Positions 29,572 to 38,761 of a stretch of 64,000 bases of DNA are shown piece by piece. This DNA is from Heracleum sosnowskyi (Eukaryota; Streptophyta; Magnoliopsida; Apiales; Apiaceae). Both the position numbers and the translations under genes were made by a program. The notes beneath the pieces were generated by a model. It was not told the origin of the DNA. It saw only the letters and a program-made list of their open reading frames with translations, and made no database searches. The stretch lies in NCBI GenBank assembly GCA_030848705.1, contig CM061238.1:79570685-79634684 (forward strand), written 5' to 3'. Every line of letters starts with the position of its first letter. The first letter of the stretch is position 1.

Positions 29572-29738
29572 TTTAGAAATAACCTAGCAATTCCTACCAT
29601 TAAGCATTTCCGACTTGAGCAATTCCAACCAACGGGTTTGGTTGGAATTGATTCCATTTCCGACCAAAATGTGGCCATTTCCAACCAATTGAATGGTAGG
29701 AAATGGCCGTTTTTCTTGTAGTGTTTCTTGTAGTGCTT

Positions 29739-30936
29739 TTTTCAAATCGAACGTCGAACCGTTCACGAGTGCATCGACTCATTTACATTCCTAACTATCA
29801 TTATCTTAAAGAATCCATTCAGTGACCTTTTTACATTAATTATCTTCACATTGTTGGGGAAATTGATCAAATGAAATGGTAATTGAGCTAAATTTGTAAT
29901 ATTTTATTATTTTTGGAAATTCGGTTCCCGTGATTTTTGGTAAAGGTCGGCTTCATCTTCAAACTTTTTTTTTAGTTTTCTCTATTTCCAGTATTTCTCT
30001 TAAAATGTATGTCTTTGTGTACGTTTGTATGTGTTTTTAAGAGGTTACAAACTTCGTACGTGAAAACAAAGGTGAAATATACGTGAACCGACTTGATCCT
30101 TAATTTGTGAAAGTTTTGAATTATTTAAGGTCTGGACTATAACTTCAGATCATATATATACACACTCAAATTTGATATTATAGAAACTAAGCTGGAAACT
30201 ATGTTTGTAACTTTTACGTTTGGAACTTTTAACTCTTTTACAAAGGGGGCTAAATTATTATTATTATTATTATTTCTAGTTAAACACCTTACACACATCT
30301 TATTTTTACGAAGTTCAATTAATTCTTGACATCGCATAAAAAAAGGAATGAAATATCACTACATTGAGAGACATAGTTTTCAATTTTAACAAATCCGGTA
30401 AAGGTTACTAAATTATTGATACTAGCTTTATACCTCGTGAACGTTTAATAAGTTATTTTATTTTAGTGTTTTTATAATTTTATTTATTTATTAATATCTG
30501 TGTGTATTTTCATAAAAATATAAATTCATTAATTTAATAATATGTTTTTTCATATGTATATATTATTTCGGTTTATGTTGTACTTCTTGAAATTACGAAT
30601 TTTTTATATATACAAATTCACTAAAATAATGATTATTTATATGTTTATTCATTGTTTTTATAAGTTCAATTTTAATAAATTTTAGTGTAAATATTTAAAA
30701 TATTAAAATTATACTACTTCTATTATTATTTACTTTTATAGAAATATTACTTTTTCTCTAAATTAGAGCATTATTAATAACTCTAATTGTGTAATTATAT
30801 CTTTATATATAATTAATGTAAAGTACTTAGAGAGTTTTTAGCTATGTAGTAACGTTTTATATAGTAAAGAGTTTTAGCTATGTAGGACCAGCTAACGAAC
30901 AAAACGAAACCATACTTGCTTTACACTAATTATATA
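29739..30936. other. Intergenic DNA with a (TTA)n microsatellite
   Basis: The first 60 bp continue the CGAAC-rich repeat found left of CACTA-1. A TTATTATTATTATTATT tract lies near 30256-30274. A duplicated GTTTTAGCTATGTAG block occurs at 30836-30885. No gene seen. ACTAGCTTTATACCTCGTG at 30421 weakly resembles a decayed Helitron 3' end on minus. Confidence 0.45.
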
Positions 30937-31503
30937 TCTATACTATATTATTATAAGCAAACTAGCCTCTATTTGGTTGGTTGGTTGTTGGTTAGTTGGT
31001 ATTTTTAATAACAACCGTTAGATTGAAAGAGAGATAAAAGGAGAACCGTTAGATGTAATGTTAAAAGAATATTTCTTTCTTGATATTCAAAATACTCTCC
31101 CGGGTTCAAGGTTCGAATCCCGTCAACAACATAGTTTAAAAAAATTTCTTTTTAGATATTTAAAATGTTCCCACGGGTTCAAGGTTCGAATCCCGTCAAT
31201 AACATATTATTATTATTAAATATTTATATTACCTATTTTTCTAAGCTATATCCCGTCAATAACATATTATTATTAAATATTTATATTACCTAAGCTATAT
31301 TCAGAAGTTCAAGATAGTATTCCTGTCGACAATATATTAAAAACATTTATCCTCAAAATACAAAGACATGCTTACACCAACATCATACATACATTATTAA
31401 TTTTTAAAAATTTATTTTTCTACTAATAAAATTATATAATCAAAATACAGATAATAATATAAAAATTCTAAAATTCATCCGTGCATCACGAGTTAAATGC
31501 TAG
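30937..31503 (+). mobile_element. Short non-autonomous Helitron, 567 bp
   Basis: The 5' end TCTATACTATATTATTATAA follows an A. The 3' end has a CGTG-CAT-CACG hairpin (31480-31490), then AGTTAAATG and CTAG (31500-31503) followed by T. Both ends fit the Helitron rule of insertion between A and T without a TSD. The interior repeats GGTTCAAGGTTCGAATCCCG twice (about 31104 and 31181) and a ATATCCCGTCAATAACATA block. No coding capacity. Confidence 0.75.
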
Positions 31504-31797
31504 TAAAGATATAATAATCAAACTTACATAACTTGCGGCTATAACTAATTAATATATATCAAAGTAAACATATATATGAACATTGATCAATTTAATCATG
31601 AAAACAGGCATGTCAAATTTAAGTTTCTTCTTCGTCTTCATTGCTGCGTAAGAACATTCAGCATTGAAACTCTAGAATTGATCAAACTCCTAAACAATTT
31701 CTCAGCTCCACTTTCAATCCCACTTAAACAATCCTCCATTTCCTGCATCTTCTTCACCAAAATCTTGACTCTTTCATCAGCTTTCTTATTCAAACAC

Positions 31798-32149
31798 TGT
31801 TGGATATTTAATAATCCAAACATGTTTTAAATAAAAGTGTTCTATTTTATGTACGTTAGTAGAAACAGTCGTTGCTGTTAGCTATGTTTTAGGATCAAAT
31901 AACAGATGGGCTTGGTCATAGGAGTCGTGGGCTTAGTTGCTATTTTGTAGTCTCACGTTCAGGAGTCCCGTTTATTTTTTCTAGGCTTTATATATCTGTA
32001 TGTAGATGTTCTATCTGAATAAAAGAAAGAAAGAGTTTATTCAAAGTGTGCGTTCTTCATACATTAGCTGTGCATGTGTGTTAAGAGTGTTTGAGTTTAT
32101 ATATATATACAAGAGTGTGTGCGTATATATATTGCAGGTGTATCCTATA
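31798..32149 (+). repeat. 5' LTR of the intact copia element
   Basis: 352 bp. Starts with a near-palindrome, TTGGAT...ATCCAA (31799-31818). It contains TTTATATATC near 31987 as a TATA box and AATAAAAG near 32018 as a possible polyadenylation signal. Same length as the 3' copy, with no difference found by eye. Confidence 0.95.
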
Positions 32150-32150
32150 C

Positions 32151-32162
32151 TTGGTATCAAAG
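32151..32162 (+). other. Primer-binding site of the intact copia element
   Basis: TTGGTATCAAAGC begins one base after the 5' LTR. It matches the initiator Met tRNA complement except for A instead of G in CAGAGC, a variant seen in many plant copia elements. Confidence 0.8.
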
Positions 32163-32197
32163 CTGCAGGAGTGTAAGGAGTCCAGATTCACGATAAG

Positions 32198-35100
32198 ATG
32201 GAGACAAGCAAGGCCAAAGAAAGCTCGATCGGTTTGAACTACCCACTGCTAACAAAAGCCAACTATACGGCATGGGCTCTCAAGATGAAAGTGTTTATGC
32301 AGGCCCACGGTGTGTGGGAGGCCATTGAACCCAAGGACCCCAAGGCTGCAATCGAAGAGAAGAAAGACAAACGTGCCTTGGCTGTCATCTATCAAGGAGT
32401 CCCCGAAGATATCTTATTATCTATTGCAGACAAAGAGACATCGAAGGAGGCCTGGAACGCGATCAAGACAATGTCGTTGGGGGCAGACAAAGTGAAAGTG
32501 GCGAAGGCACAGACTCTTAGGTGCGAGTTCGAAGCAATGCATATGAAGGAGAGTGAACAGCTGGACGATTTCTGTTTAAGATTAAACAGCCTGGTGACCA
32601 ACATTAGGGCCCTGGGAGAGAAGGTGGACGAAGTATACATTGTCAAGAAGTTGCTCAGATCAGTCCCCACCAAGTTTCTCCAAATCGCCTCTGCGATCGA
32701 ACAATTTGGTAAGGTGGACGAGATGTCAGTTGAAGAGGTCATTGGGTCACTCAAGGCCCATGAAGAGAGACTAAAAGGAACGACAGAAACAAACCAGGGG
32801 CAACTCTTACTGACAGAGGAAGAATGGCGAAAACGAGCGAACAACGACGGACAATTACTCTTGACTCGCGAAGAGTGGCAGAAGAGGACCAATCGCAATG
32901 GGAACCTAAATGGTGGTGAGAATCGTGAAAGAGGTGGAGTAAGGGACACGAGCAGAGTACGCTGTTATAAGTGTCAAGGCTTTGGACATTTCGCAAGAGA
33001 CTGTCGCAGACCACGCAGAGAAAGAGAAGTACAAAGAGAGGTCAATCTCTCGCAAACCATCGAAGATGAACCAACACTACTGATTGCTGAAGTGGGAGAG
33101 ATAGAAGCAAAATCGATGTTGCTAAAGGAAGACTCAATTATTCCAAAGCTTTGTACAGGTGTCGAGAAGCAAAAGGAGTCACAAGTGTGGTATCTCGACA
33201 ACGGAGCAAGTAATCATATGACTGGACAACGCGGAAAATTCAAGGAATTAGATGAAAGTGTGATTGGGAAGGTCAAATTCGGAGACGGGTCTACAGTGAA
33301 CATTGAAGGAAAGGGATCAGTCGCTTTCCAGTGCAAGAATGGTGAGGAAAGAACACTACATGAGGTATATTTTATCCCGAATTTATGTAGTAATATTATA
33401 AGTTTGGGTCAACTCTCGGAGGCTGGAAATAGAGTTGTATTGGAGGGAGATTATCTATGGGTTTACGAAGGAGATGGTAAACTACTGATGAAAGTAAAAA
33501 GAACTGAAAATAGGTTGTATAAAATCAGCCTTGAAGAGAGCAAATCACAGTGTTTACTAGCCAAGATAGAAGAGAGTTCTCGACTGTGGCATGCCCGTCT
33601 CGGCCACGTCAACTTCCAAGCTATGGAGCTACTGTCAAGGGAGAAAATGGCACATGGAATCCCAGAAATAATTAAGCCGTTAAAGAAGTGCGAAGGATGT
33701 TTAATGACGAAGCAGACCAGGAAACCATTTCCATCTCAAGTAAAGTTCAATTCAAAGAAAAAACTGGAGATAGTGCATGCCGATATTTGTGGACCCATCT
33801 CGCCAATAACCCCCGGAGGTAATCGCTACTTCCTCTTATTTGTTGATGACTATAGCAGAAAAATGTGGGTGTATTTTCTGAAAGAGAAGAGTGGTGCTTT
33901 CGAGATGTTCAAAAGATTCAAGGCTTTGGTCGAAAATGGTGGAAAAAGGAGCATTCAAATACTAAGAACAGATCGAGGCGGGGAGTTTTGCTCGAAGGAA
34001 TTTACCTTATTTTGTGAGAAGGCCGGCATTCAACGACACTATACAACGCCCTACACCCCTCAGCAAAACGGGGTGGTAGAGCGTAGGAATCGAACCGTTG
34101 TGGCTATGACTCGAAGTCTCTTGAAGGAATCAGGACTACCAGCATTCATGTGGGGGGAGGCGGTACGACACTCAATCTATGTGTTGAATCGTTTACCCAC
34201 TCGAGCAATAAGAGGCAGTACTCCATACGAAGCATGGAATGGAGACATACCAGACTTGTCCGGACTAAGAGTATTTGGATGTACGGCAATAATGAAGGTT
34301 CCGTCAAAGCATACGAAGAAATTAGATGATCGCGGGATGATGGTTGTGTATCTCGGTAAGGAACCAGGTACGAAAGGAAATAGACTGTATGACCCAAAGA
34401 CAGGGACAGTGCATGTGAGTAGGGACGTGGCATTTCAAGAAGAAAATTTCTGGAATTGGGAGCAAGGTGAGGCGAACAAGGTAGAATTTCCTAGTCAGTA
34501 CGTTGAGATGAGCAGTTCTATCGATGAAGGAATTGTCAATGAGATGGAATATGAGTCAGCGACGCCTTTGCAGTCACCAGGTGGGACAACGGATGCATCT
34601 TTTGCAGTGAGCACCGAACCTCGACGATACAGATCTTTGGCAGAAATCTATAATGAAACAGAGATTGAAGATTTGATTGACGACGAATTGATGCTGTTAA
34701 AGATTGAAGGGCCAACGTCGTTTAAAGAAGCAACGGAGGAAAAGGAGTGGAAGGATGCAATGCAGCAGGAGTTCGATACGATTGAAAGAAACAACACATG
34801 GACCCTCACAGACCTACCACCTGGACAGAAATCGATCGGGTTGAAATGGGTGTTTAAGTTGAAGAAGGATCCAGAAGGGAACATTGTGAAACACAAAGCG
34901 CGCCTTGTTGCAAAGGGTTATGTGCAACAAAAGGGGATTGATTACGACGAAGTATTTGCACCAGTTGCTCGACTTGATACGGTGCGACTACTGTTAGCTC
35001 TATCAGCCAGAGAAGGGTGGGAGGTTCATCACCTTGATGTAAAGTCGGCTTTTTTGAACGGAGAACTCCAAGAAGAAGTGTACGTAACTCAACCCCAGGG

Positions 35101-36262
35101 CTTTGTGAGAGAAGGACAGGAACAAAAGGTGTACAAGTTGATAAAGGCGCTCTATGGGCTACATCAAGCACCTCGAGCCTGGAATTCTCGATTAGACAAA
35201 TGTTTAAAGGAGTTGGGTTTTAAAAGATGCTTGAACGAGCAGGCGGTATATACAAAATGTGACAAGGGAAGCACACTAATAGTCGGAGTCTACGTTGATG
35301 ATTTACTGGTGACTGGATCGAATAAATATGAAATAGAGAAATTCAAGTTACAGATGAACAAACAGTTTGAAATGAGCAATCTGGGTCTATTGTCGTTCTA
35401 CTTGGGCATAGAGGTTAATCAGACGGGGTCATTCACTACACTGAAGCAATCTGCGTATGCCAAGAAGTTACTCGAAAAAACAGGTATGCAGAGTTGTAAT
35501 TCATGTAAATATCCTATGGAATATAAGTTACAATTGGACAAGGACGAAGGAGGAGAGCTGATAAATGCAACTGAGTATCGAGGAATTGTTGGGAGTCTTA
35601 GGTATTTAACACATACCAGGCCAGATATTTCGTTCGCAGTAGGAGTAGTAAGTCGATTCATGGAGGAGCCAACTGTCAAACATCAACAGGCGATCAAGCA
35701 CATACTCAGGTATGTAAAAGGGACAATTAATCACGGACTGGTGTACAAAAGGGAGAAGAACGAGAAAATTCTGCTGGGATTTTCAGATAGTGACTTAGCT
35801 GGAGATGTAACAGATAGGAGAAGCACGGGTGGAATGTGCTTCTATTTAAATAAAAGTCTGATTTCTTGGGCTTCGCAAAAACAAAGGGTGATTGCGTTGT
35901 CCTCCTGTGAAGCGGAGTATATGGCTGCAACGATCGCAGCGTGTCAGAGCATTTGGCTCCAGGGTTTATTGGAGGAGATATCTGGGGAAGCAGCTAGTCC
36001 AGTCGTGCTACATGTAGATAACAAGTCTGCAATAGACTTGATAAGAAACCCGGTCCAACATGGGAGAAGCAAACATATCGATGTTCGATTTCACTTCATT
36101 CGTGAATGTATTGAACGAGGTAAGTTGGTTGTTGAATACGTAACTACTCTTGAGCAGAGGGCTGATATCCTAACCAAGGCCTTGGGACGAGTAAAGTTTG
36201 AAGAAATGAGGAGTATGATAGGAGTCGAAGATATTGCAGCAGATGTCCGAGATAGTGTCTGA
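32198..36262 (+). CDS. Gag-pol polyprotein of the intact copia element (1,354 aa)
   Basis: One uninterrupted frame from ATG 32198 to TGA. Gag (UBN2-type, about residues 1-230) has NYTAWALKMKVFMQAHGVWE near the start and one CCHC knuckle, CYKCQGFGHFARDC, at about 255-268. The protease motif is YLDNGASNHMTG (about 331-342), with DNG in place of DSG, a variant known in some plant copia lineages. The integrase zinc finger is LWHARLGHVNF...CEGCLMTKQ (about 463-505). The DD-E core has Asp in HADICGP, Asp in RTDRGGEF and Glu in QQNGVVERRNRT. RT has HLDVKSAFLNGE (about 945) and YVDDL (about 1032). RNase H keeps SDSDLAG, CEAEYMA and DNKSA, so every catalytic region is present. All functions needed for copying through RNA appear encoded. 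Three tandem LLLT(E/R)EEWxKR repeats lie before the zinc knuckle. Confidence 0.97.
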   Translation: METSKAKESSIGLNYPLLTKANYTAWALKMKVFMQAHGVWEAIEPKDPKAAIEEKKDKRALAVIYQGVPEDILLSIADKETSKEAWNAIKTMSLGADKVKVAKAQTLRCEFEAMHMKESEQLDDFCLRLNSLVTNIRALGEKVDEVYIVKKLLRSVPTKFLQIASAIEQFGKVDEMSVEEVIGSLKAHEERLKGTTETNQGQLLLTEEEWRKRANNDGQLLLTREEWQKRTNRNGNLNGGENRERGGVRDTSRVRCYKCQGFGHFARDCRRPRREREVQREVNLSQTIEDEPTLLIAEVGEIEAKSMLLKEDSIIPKLCTGVEKQKESQVWYLDNGASNHMTGQRGKFKELDESVIGKVKFGDGSTVNIEGKGSVAFQCKNGEERTLHEVYFIPNLCSNIISLGQLSEAGNRVVLEGDYLWVYEGDGKLLMKVKRTENRLYKISLEESKSQCLLAKIEESSRLWHARLGHVNFQAMELLSREKMAHGIPEIIKPLKKCEGCLMTKQTRKPFPSQVKFNSKKKLEIVHADICGPISPITPGGNRYFLLFVDDYSRKMWVYFLKEKSGAFEMFKRFKALVENGGKRSIQILRTDRGGEFCSKEFTLFCEKAGIQRHYTTPYTPQQNGVVERRNRTVVAMTRSLLKESGLPAFMWGEAVRHSIYVLNRLPTRAIRGSTPYEAWNGDIPDLSGLRVFGCTAIMKVPSKHTKKLDDRGMMVVYLGKEPGTKGNRLYDPKTGTVHVSRDVAFQEENFWNWEQGEANKVEFPSQYVEMSSSIDEGIVNEMEYESATPLQSPGGTTDASFAVSTEPRRYRSLAEIYNETEIEDLIDDELMLLKIEGPTSFKEATEEKEWKDAMQQEFDTIERNNTWTLTDLPPGQKSIGLKWVFKLKKDPEGNIVKHKARLVAKGYVQQKGIDYDEVFAPVARLDTVRLLLALSAREGWEVHHLDVKSAFLNGELQEEVYVTQPQGFVREGQEQKVYKLIKALYGLHQAPRAWNSRLDKCLKELGFKRCLNEQAVYTKCDKGSTLIVGVYVDDLLVTGSNKYEIEKFKLQMNKQFEMSNLGLLSFYLGIEVNQTGSFTTLKQSAYAKKLLEKTGMQSCNSCKYPMEYKLQLDKDEGGELINATEYRGIVGSLRYLTHTRPDISFAVGVVSRFMEEPTVKHQQAIKHILRYVKGTINHGLVYKREKNEKILLGFSDSDLAGDVTDRRSTGGMCFYLNKSLISWASQKQRVIALSSCEAEYMAATIAACQSIWLQGLLEEISGEAASPVVLHVDNKSAIDLIRNPVQHGRSKHIDVRFHFIRECIERGKLVVEYVTTLEQRADILTKALGRVKFEEMRSMIGVEDIAADVRDSV

Positions 36263-36263
36263 G

Positions 36264-36320
36264 AAACATGTTTTGGATTAGGAGGGAATGTGTTGGATAT
36301 TTAATAATCCAAACATGTTT
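36264..36320. repeat. Inverted repeat around the polypurine tract and LTR start
   Basis: AAACATGTTTTGGATTA (36264-36280) pairs with TAATCCAAACATGTTT (36305-36320), with one bulged base. The purine tract and the first bases of the 3' LTR lie in the loop. The right arm is part of the LTR; the left arm is outside it. Confidence 0.75.
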
Positions 36321-36642
36321 TAAATAAAAGTGTTCTATTTTATGTACGTTAGTAGAAACAGTCGTTGCTGTTAGCTATGTTTTAGGATCAAATAACAGAT
36401 GGGCTTGGTCATAGGAGTCGTGGGCTTAGTTGCTATTTTGTAGTCTCACGTTCAGGAGTCCCGTTTATTTTTTCTAGGCTTTATATATCTGTATGTAGAT
36501 GTTCTATCTGAATAAAAGAAAGAAAGAGTTTATTCAAAGTGTGCGTTCTTCATACATTAGCTGTGCATGTGTGTTAAGAGTGTTTGAGTTTATATATATA
36601 TACAAGAGTGTGTGCGTATATATATTGCAGGTGTATCCTATA
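36291..36642 (+). repeat. 3' LTR of the intact copia element
   Basis: 352 bp, apparently identical to the 5' LTR. Its promoter points toward the 5' half of the disrupted DUF241 gene, antisense to that gene. Confidence 0.95.
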
Positions 36643-37411
36643 AACACCACAAGCTCTCTACTCCAATTTGTTCCAGTTCTTGAATACTCTCCTCCATCTT
36701 CACTTGCTTCTTAGGTAATCTCAACCCCCTCCACGTCGTCTTTTTCGCTAAAAAAGAGCTTGAAATTCCTCCAAAGAGAGCAGATGACACCATCATAGTC
36801 ACCTCATTAACATCCTTGATAATTTGTTCAATCTCGGCGTCTCCACTCTCAAACATAAGGGAAAATGTAGGCTCCGAAACCCAAGATTTCCCCACGTCTT
36901 CAAGTGTAGACATGAGACTGGCCATTTCTTTACTCATTTTCTTTAAGGATTTTATGTACAAAGCAGCCTTGGAATCATCTCTTCTCCTCACAGCTATTTG
37001 TGCCGCGACATGTTCATGTTTCAACGTCAAAACCAACGTTTGGAAAATTCCATAAACGTCCACGAACTTGAGAAAATCTTCTAGAACCTTCTCAATCCAC
37101 GCACTTCGCTCACGGAGCGACTCCCGAGTTTGAGGTAGCCGAAGGAGATCGTCAAGTGACTCGTGAAGTGATTTGACCTGGCTCAAGCAATCGCAAATCC
37201 ATGCTGAAGTCCGATTATCCGGGTTGGAAACCGAAATTTTAAGAAAAGAAATCTCATATTTGAGTTGCGAAACAAGAGGGTGCGTTCTGCATGGAAGACT
37301 TGTGGATCTGACGTGGAATGTTTTTTTGCGTTGCGGTGGCTTAGCAGATGGCTGTTTTGGAAAAGAAAGTGATCGCCGAAAATTAGCCACTATTTTTAGT
37401 TTTGCACTCAT

Positions 37412-38434
37412 GATTGATTGTTTAGTTTAGTGTTTAACTAAAGAATATAGGGGGATTAGTGGAGGATTAAGATTGTTGAAGAATGAATGAATGTGTTGAG
37501 TTGGGTGATTAAGGGTGTACAACTGTATATATAGATGTATAATTATACTATTTGAATGTAAGGAGAGCTGGATCTGAATAATAAATAGATGAAGATTGTT
37601 TGGCTGGCAAGCTTCGCTGTATTAGCGGTAACGGTTTTGGATCATCTCGTTTATACTGAATCTCGTCACGTCAATGTTACACACACTCAGCAGCCGGATT
37701 AATTACTTAATGAGAATCATTTTTCCGGGATTATCTCGGAAACTTTTTACTAAAACCCCTGTCGTTTGACTGGATTCACTATATACTATTAACTGAAAAC
37801 TTTTATTGCATATGGTCACGTGCTCTATTCTCTGTGGTACAGTGTTTCTCATGGGCGGAATTAAGGAGGAGCTAGCTAAGCCGGAAATATTAGTAGAAAC
37901 TTTTTTATAAAATCACGATTTTAAGTTAAATATCAGAAGATATTTCACTTTCAGCTGCAGCTAGCCTAAAAAAACTAACAATATTAATTTCAATTATTTG
38001 TTATTTTGTGATCCGGGTTACGTCATTGATGTTGCTGCTCAGCAACCTTAATCTCTTACTTAATTTTAGTAAACATAATTTAAATGTAGATTACAAATTA
38101 AAAATTACAAAATAATTATTTATATCAATTGTTTATTTACCCCTTAATTATTTTATATTTTTACGAAGTTACTTCTCGATATCAGTCGAATAATTAATTT
38201 TTAGATGTAAAAATCATAATCTATTAATTAAGTGTGCATGCAATTGTACGTGGATGCAGTGTTTGAATGCCACGTTATGTCACAAAGACAGATGTCGCAT
38301 GCTGGACAATCCACCTGCTATGACATAAAATTAAAAAAGCCAGTAAATATTCTTCCCTCAATCAAGCAGTGGTAGCTCTGATGTAGATAAATAGATATCA
38401 TATCTTGAGGACTTGAGGAGCACAAAGCCCAGAA
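37412..38434. promoter_or_regulatory. Shared upstream region of two divergent genes
   Basis: About 1 kb between DUF241 (minus) and the hydrophilic protein gene (plus). A TATATATAG box for DUF241 is at about 37523-37531. On the plus side, CATGCA (RY-type, about 38235) with TACGTGG (about 38247) and CCACGTTATGTCAC (about 38270) resemble elements of seed or ABA-responsive promoters. The link to regulation is inference. Confidence 0.35.
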
Positions 38435-38761
38435 ATGTCTGCTAAAAATCAATTAGTCCCCAAAGAATTAGAGGAAGATCTGAAACCAAAGGGAGACCAA
38501 CAGCAAGAAGAAGAAACCCATCATAATACTAGTCTCTTCATTTCTGACATGGAGCCTCTAACTAAGGAAGCTTATGGCGGTGGAATGTACGGACATGACG
38601 ATGATGATACTGAGCAGCCTGAAAACACCGAAAGGAAGCCGGCCAGCGACACCCAGAGTGCGGATGGGCCGGTCGGGCCCGTTGTGGAGCCTAAGCATAA
38701 GCCTCCGCCATCCACAGGAGATCGTGATATCGATATTACTGGACAATCTTATATACAGTAA
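38435..38761 (+). CDS. Small hydrophilic plant protein, 108 aa, function unknown
   Basis: Single exon from ATG 38435 (context CCAGAAATGTCTGC) to TAA. The protein is highly charged and almost free of hydrophobic stretches: an acidic and Gln-rich N-terminal third (KELEEDLKPKGDQQQEEE), a middle with TSLFISDMEPLTKEAYGGGM, an acidic DDDDTEQPE run, then ASDTQSADGPVGP and a C-terminal GDRDIDITGQSYIQ. No signal peptide, membrane segment or catalytic motif. The middle and C-terminal blocks look like motifs of a conserved plant family of small disordered proteins, but I cannot name it. Composition and upstream RY/ACGT-like motifs would fit a seed or stress protein (LEA-like); that is inference. It is the only intact small gene here and is not obviously linked to its neighbours. 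Confidence 0.75.
   Translation: MSAKNQLVPKELEEDLKPKGDQQQEEETHHNTSLFISDMEPLTKEAYGGGMYGHDDDDTEQPENTERKPASDTQSADGPVGPVVEPKHKPPPSTGDRDIDITGQSYIQ

Larger units (their letters stand above)
22846..29723 (+). mobile_element. CACTA-2: EnSpm-type transposon with captured gene exons, 6.9 kb
   Basis: The ends are near-perfect inverted repeats: CACTACAAGAAAAACGACCA at 22846, and its counterpart TGGCCGTTTTTCTTGTAGTG ending at 29723. The 3-bp TSD is TTT (22843-22845 and 29724-29726). Subterminal motifs are TTCCTACCA / TGGTAGGAA, unlike those of CACTA-1, so this is a different family. The interior holds about 770-bp tandem units with tRNA-like modules (23596-26560), a leader and intron-like segment (26620-28090), and five exon-like segments (28097-28939). 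No recognisable transposase is present. It inserted into the right terminal repeat of CACTA-1. Confidence 0.9.
19306..29735. mobile_element. CACTA-1: EnSpm-type DNA transposon, split by CACTA-2
   Basis: The left end CACTACAAGAAAAACGGC is at 19306. The right end lies in two pieces: up to 22845 (CGGTCAAATTTACCCTTG), then TTTCTTGTAGTG at 29724-29735 after CACTA-2. Joining them gives a proper inverted terminal repeat. The outer TSD is CTT (19303-19305 and 29736-29738), 3 bp as expected for CACTA elements. The subterminal regions hold dozens of TTTGACCG / CGGTCAAA repeats, the sites bound by the accessory transposase protein in this superfamily. No transposase domain is visible, so I call it non-autonomous, about 3.5 kb without the insert. 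Confidence 0.85.
31798..36642 (+). mobile_element. Intact Ty1/copia retrotransposon, 4,845 bp
   Basis: 5-bp TSD AACAC on both sides (31793-31797 and 36643-36647). The two 352-bp LTRs look identical by eye. A primer-binding site, gag-pol frame and purine tract (GGAGGGAATG, 36281-36290) are all present. LTR ends are TGTTGGATA and TATCCTATA, so the 3' terminus departs from the usual CA. It was inserted in the opposite direction within the DUF241 coding sequence. Identical LTRs and an uninterrupted polyprotein make this the youngest insertion in the window and possibly still active. Confidence 0.95.
31638..37411 (-). pseudogene. DUF241-family gene disrupted by a copia element
   Basis: The gene starts at ATG 37411 and runs to 36643, where the element begins. 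It resumes at 31797 and ends at the TGA just before 31641. Across one copy of the TSD the frame continues exactly (SLW | CLNKKADERVK), giving about 310 residues, the usual length of plant DUF241 (PF03087) proteins. Typical family features are the N-terminal HVRSTSLPCRTHPLVSQL, the AWICDCLSQVKSLHESLDDL helix region, the long helical middle and the C-terminal FRSLINSRVSMLNVLTQQ. It appears intronless, as is common in this family, whose function is not established. A TATA box (TATATATAC on minus) lies about 110 bp upstream of the ATG. No other defect is seen, so the insertion alone broke it. The present gene could encode only a truncated protein ending inside the LTR. Confidence 0.9.

Noticed and set aside
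36638..37411. Complete 257-residue DUF241 protein
   Set aside because: Its last codons run into the copia LTR; the true C-terminus lies at 31638-31797.
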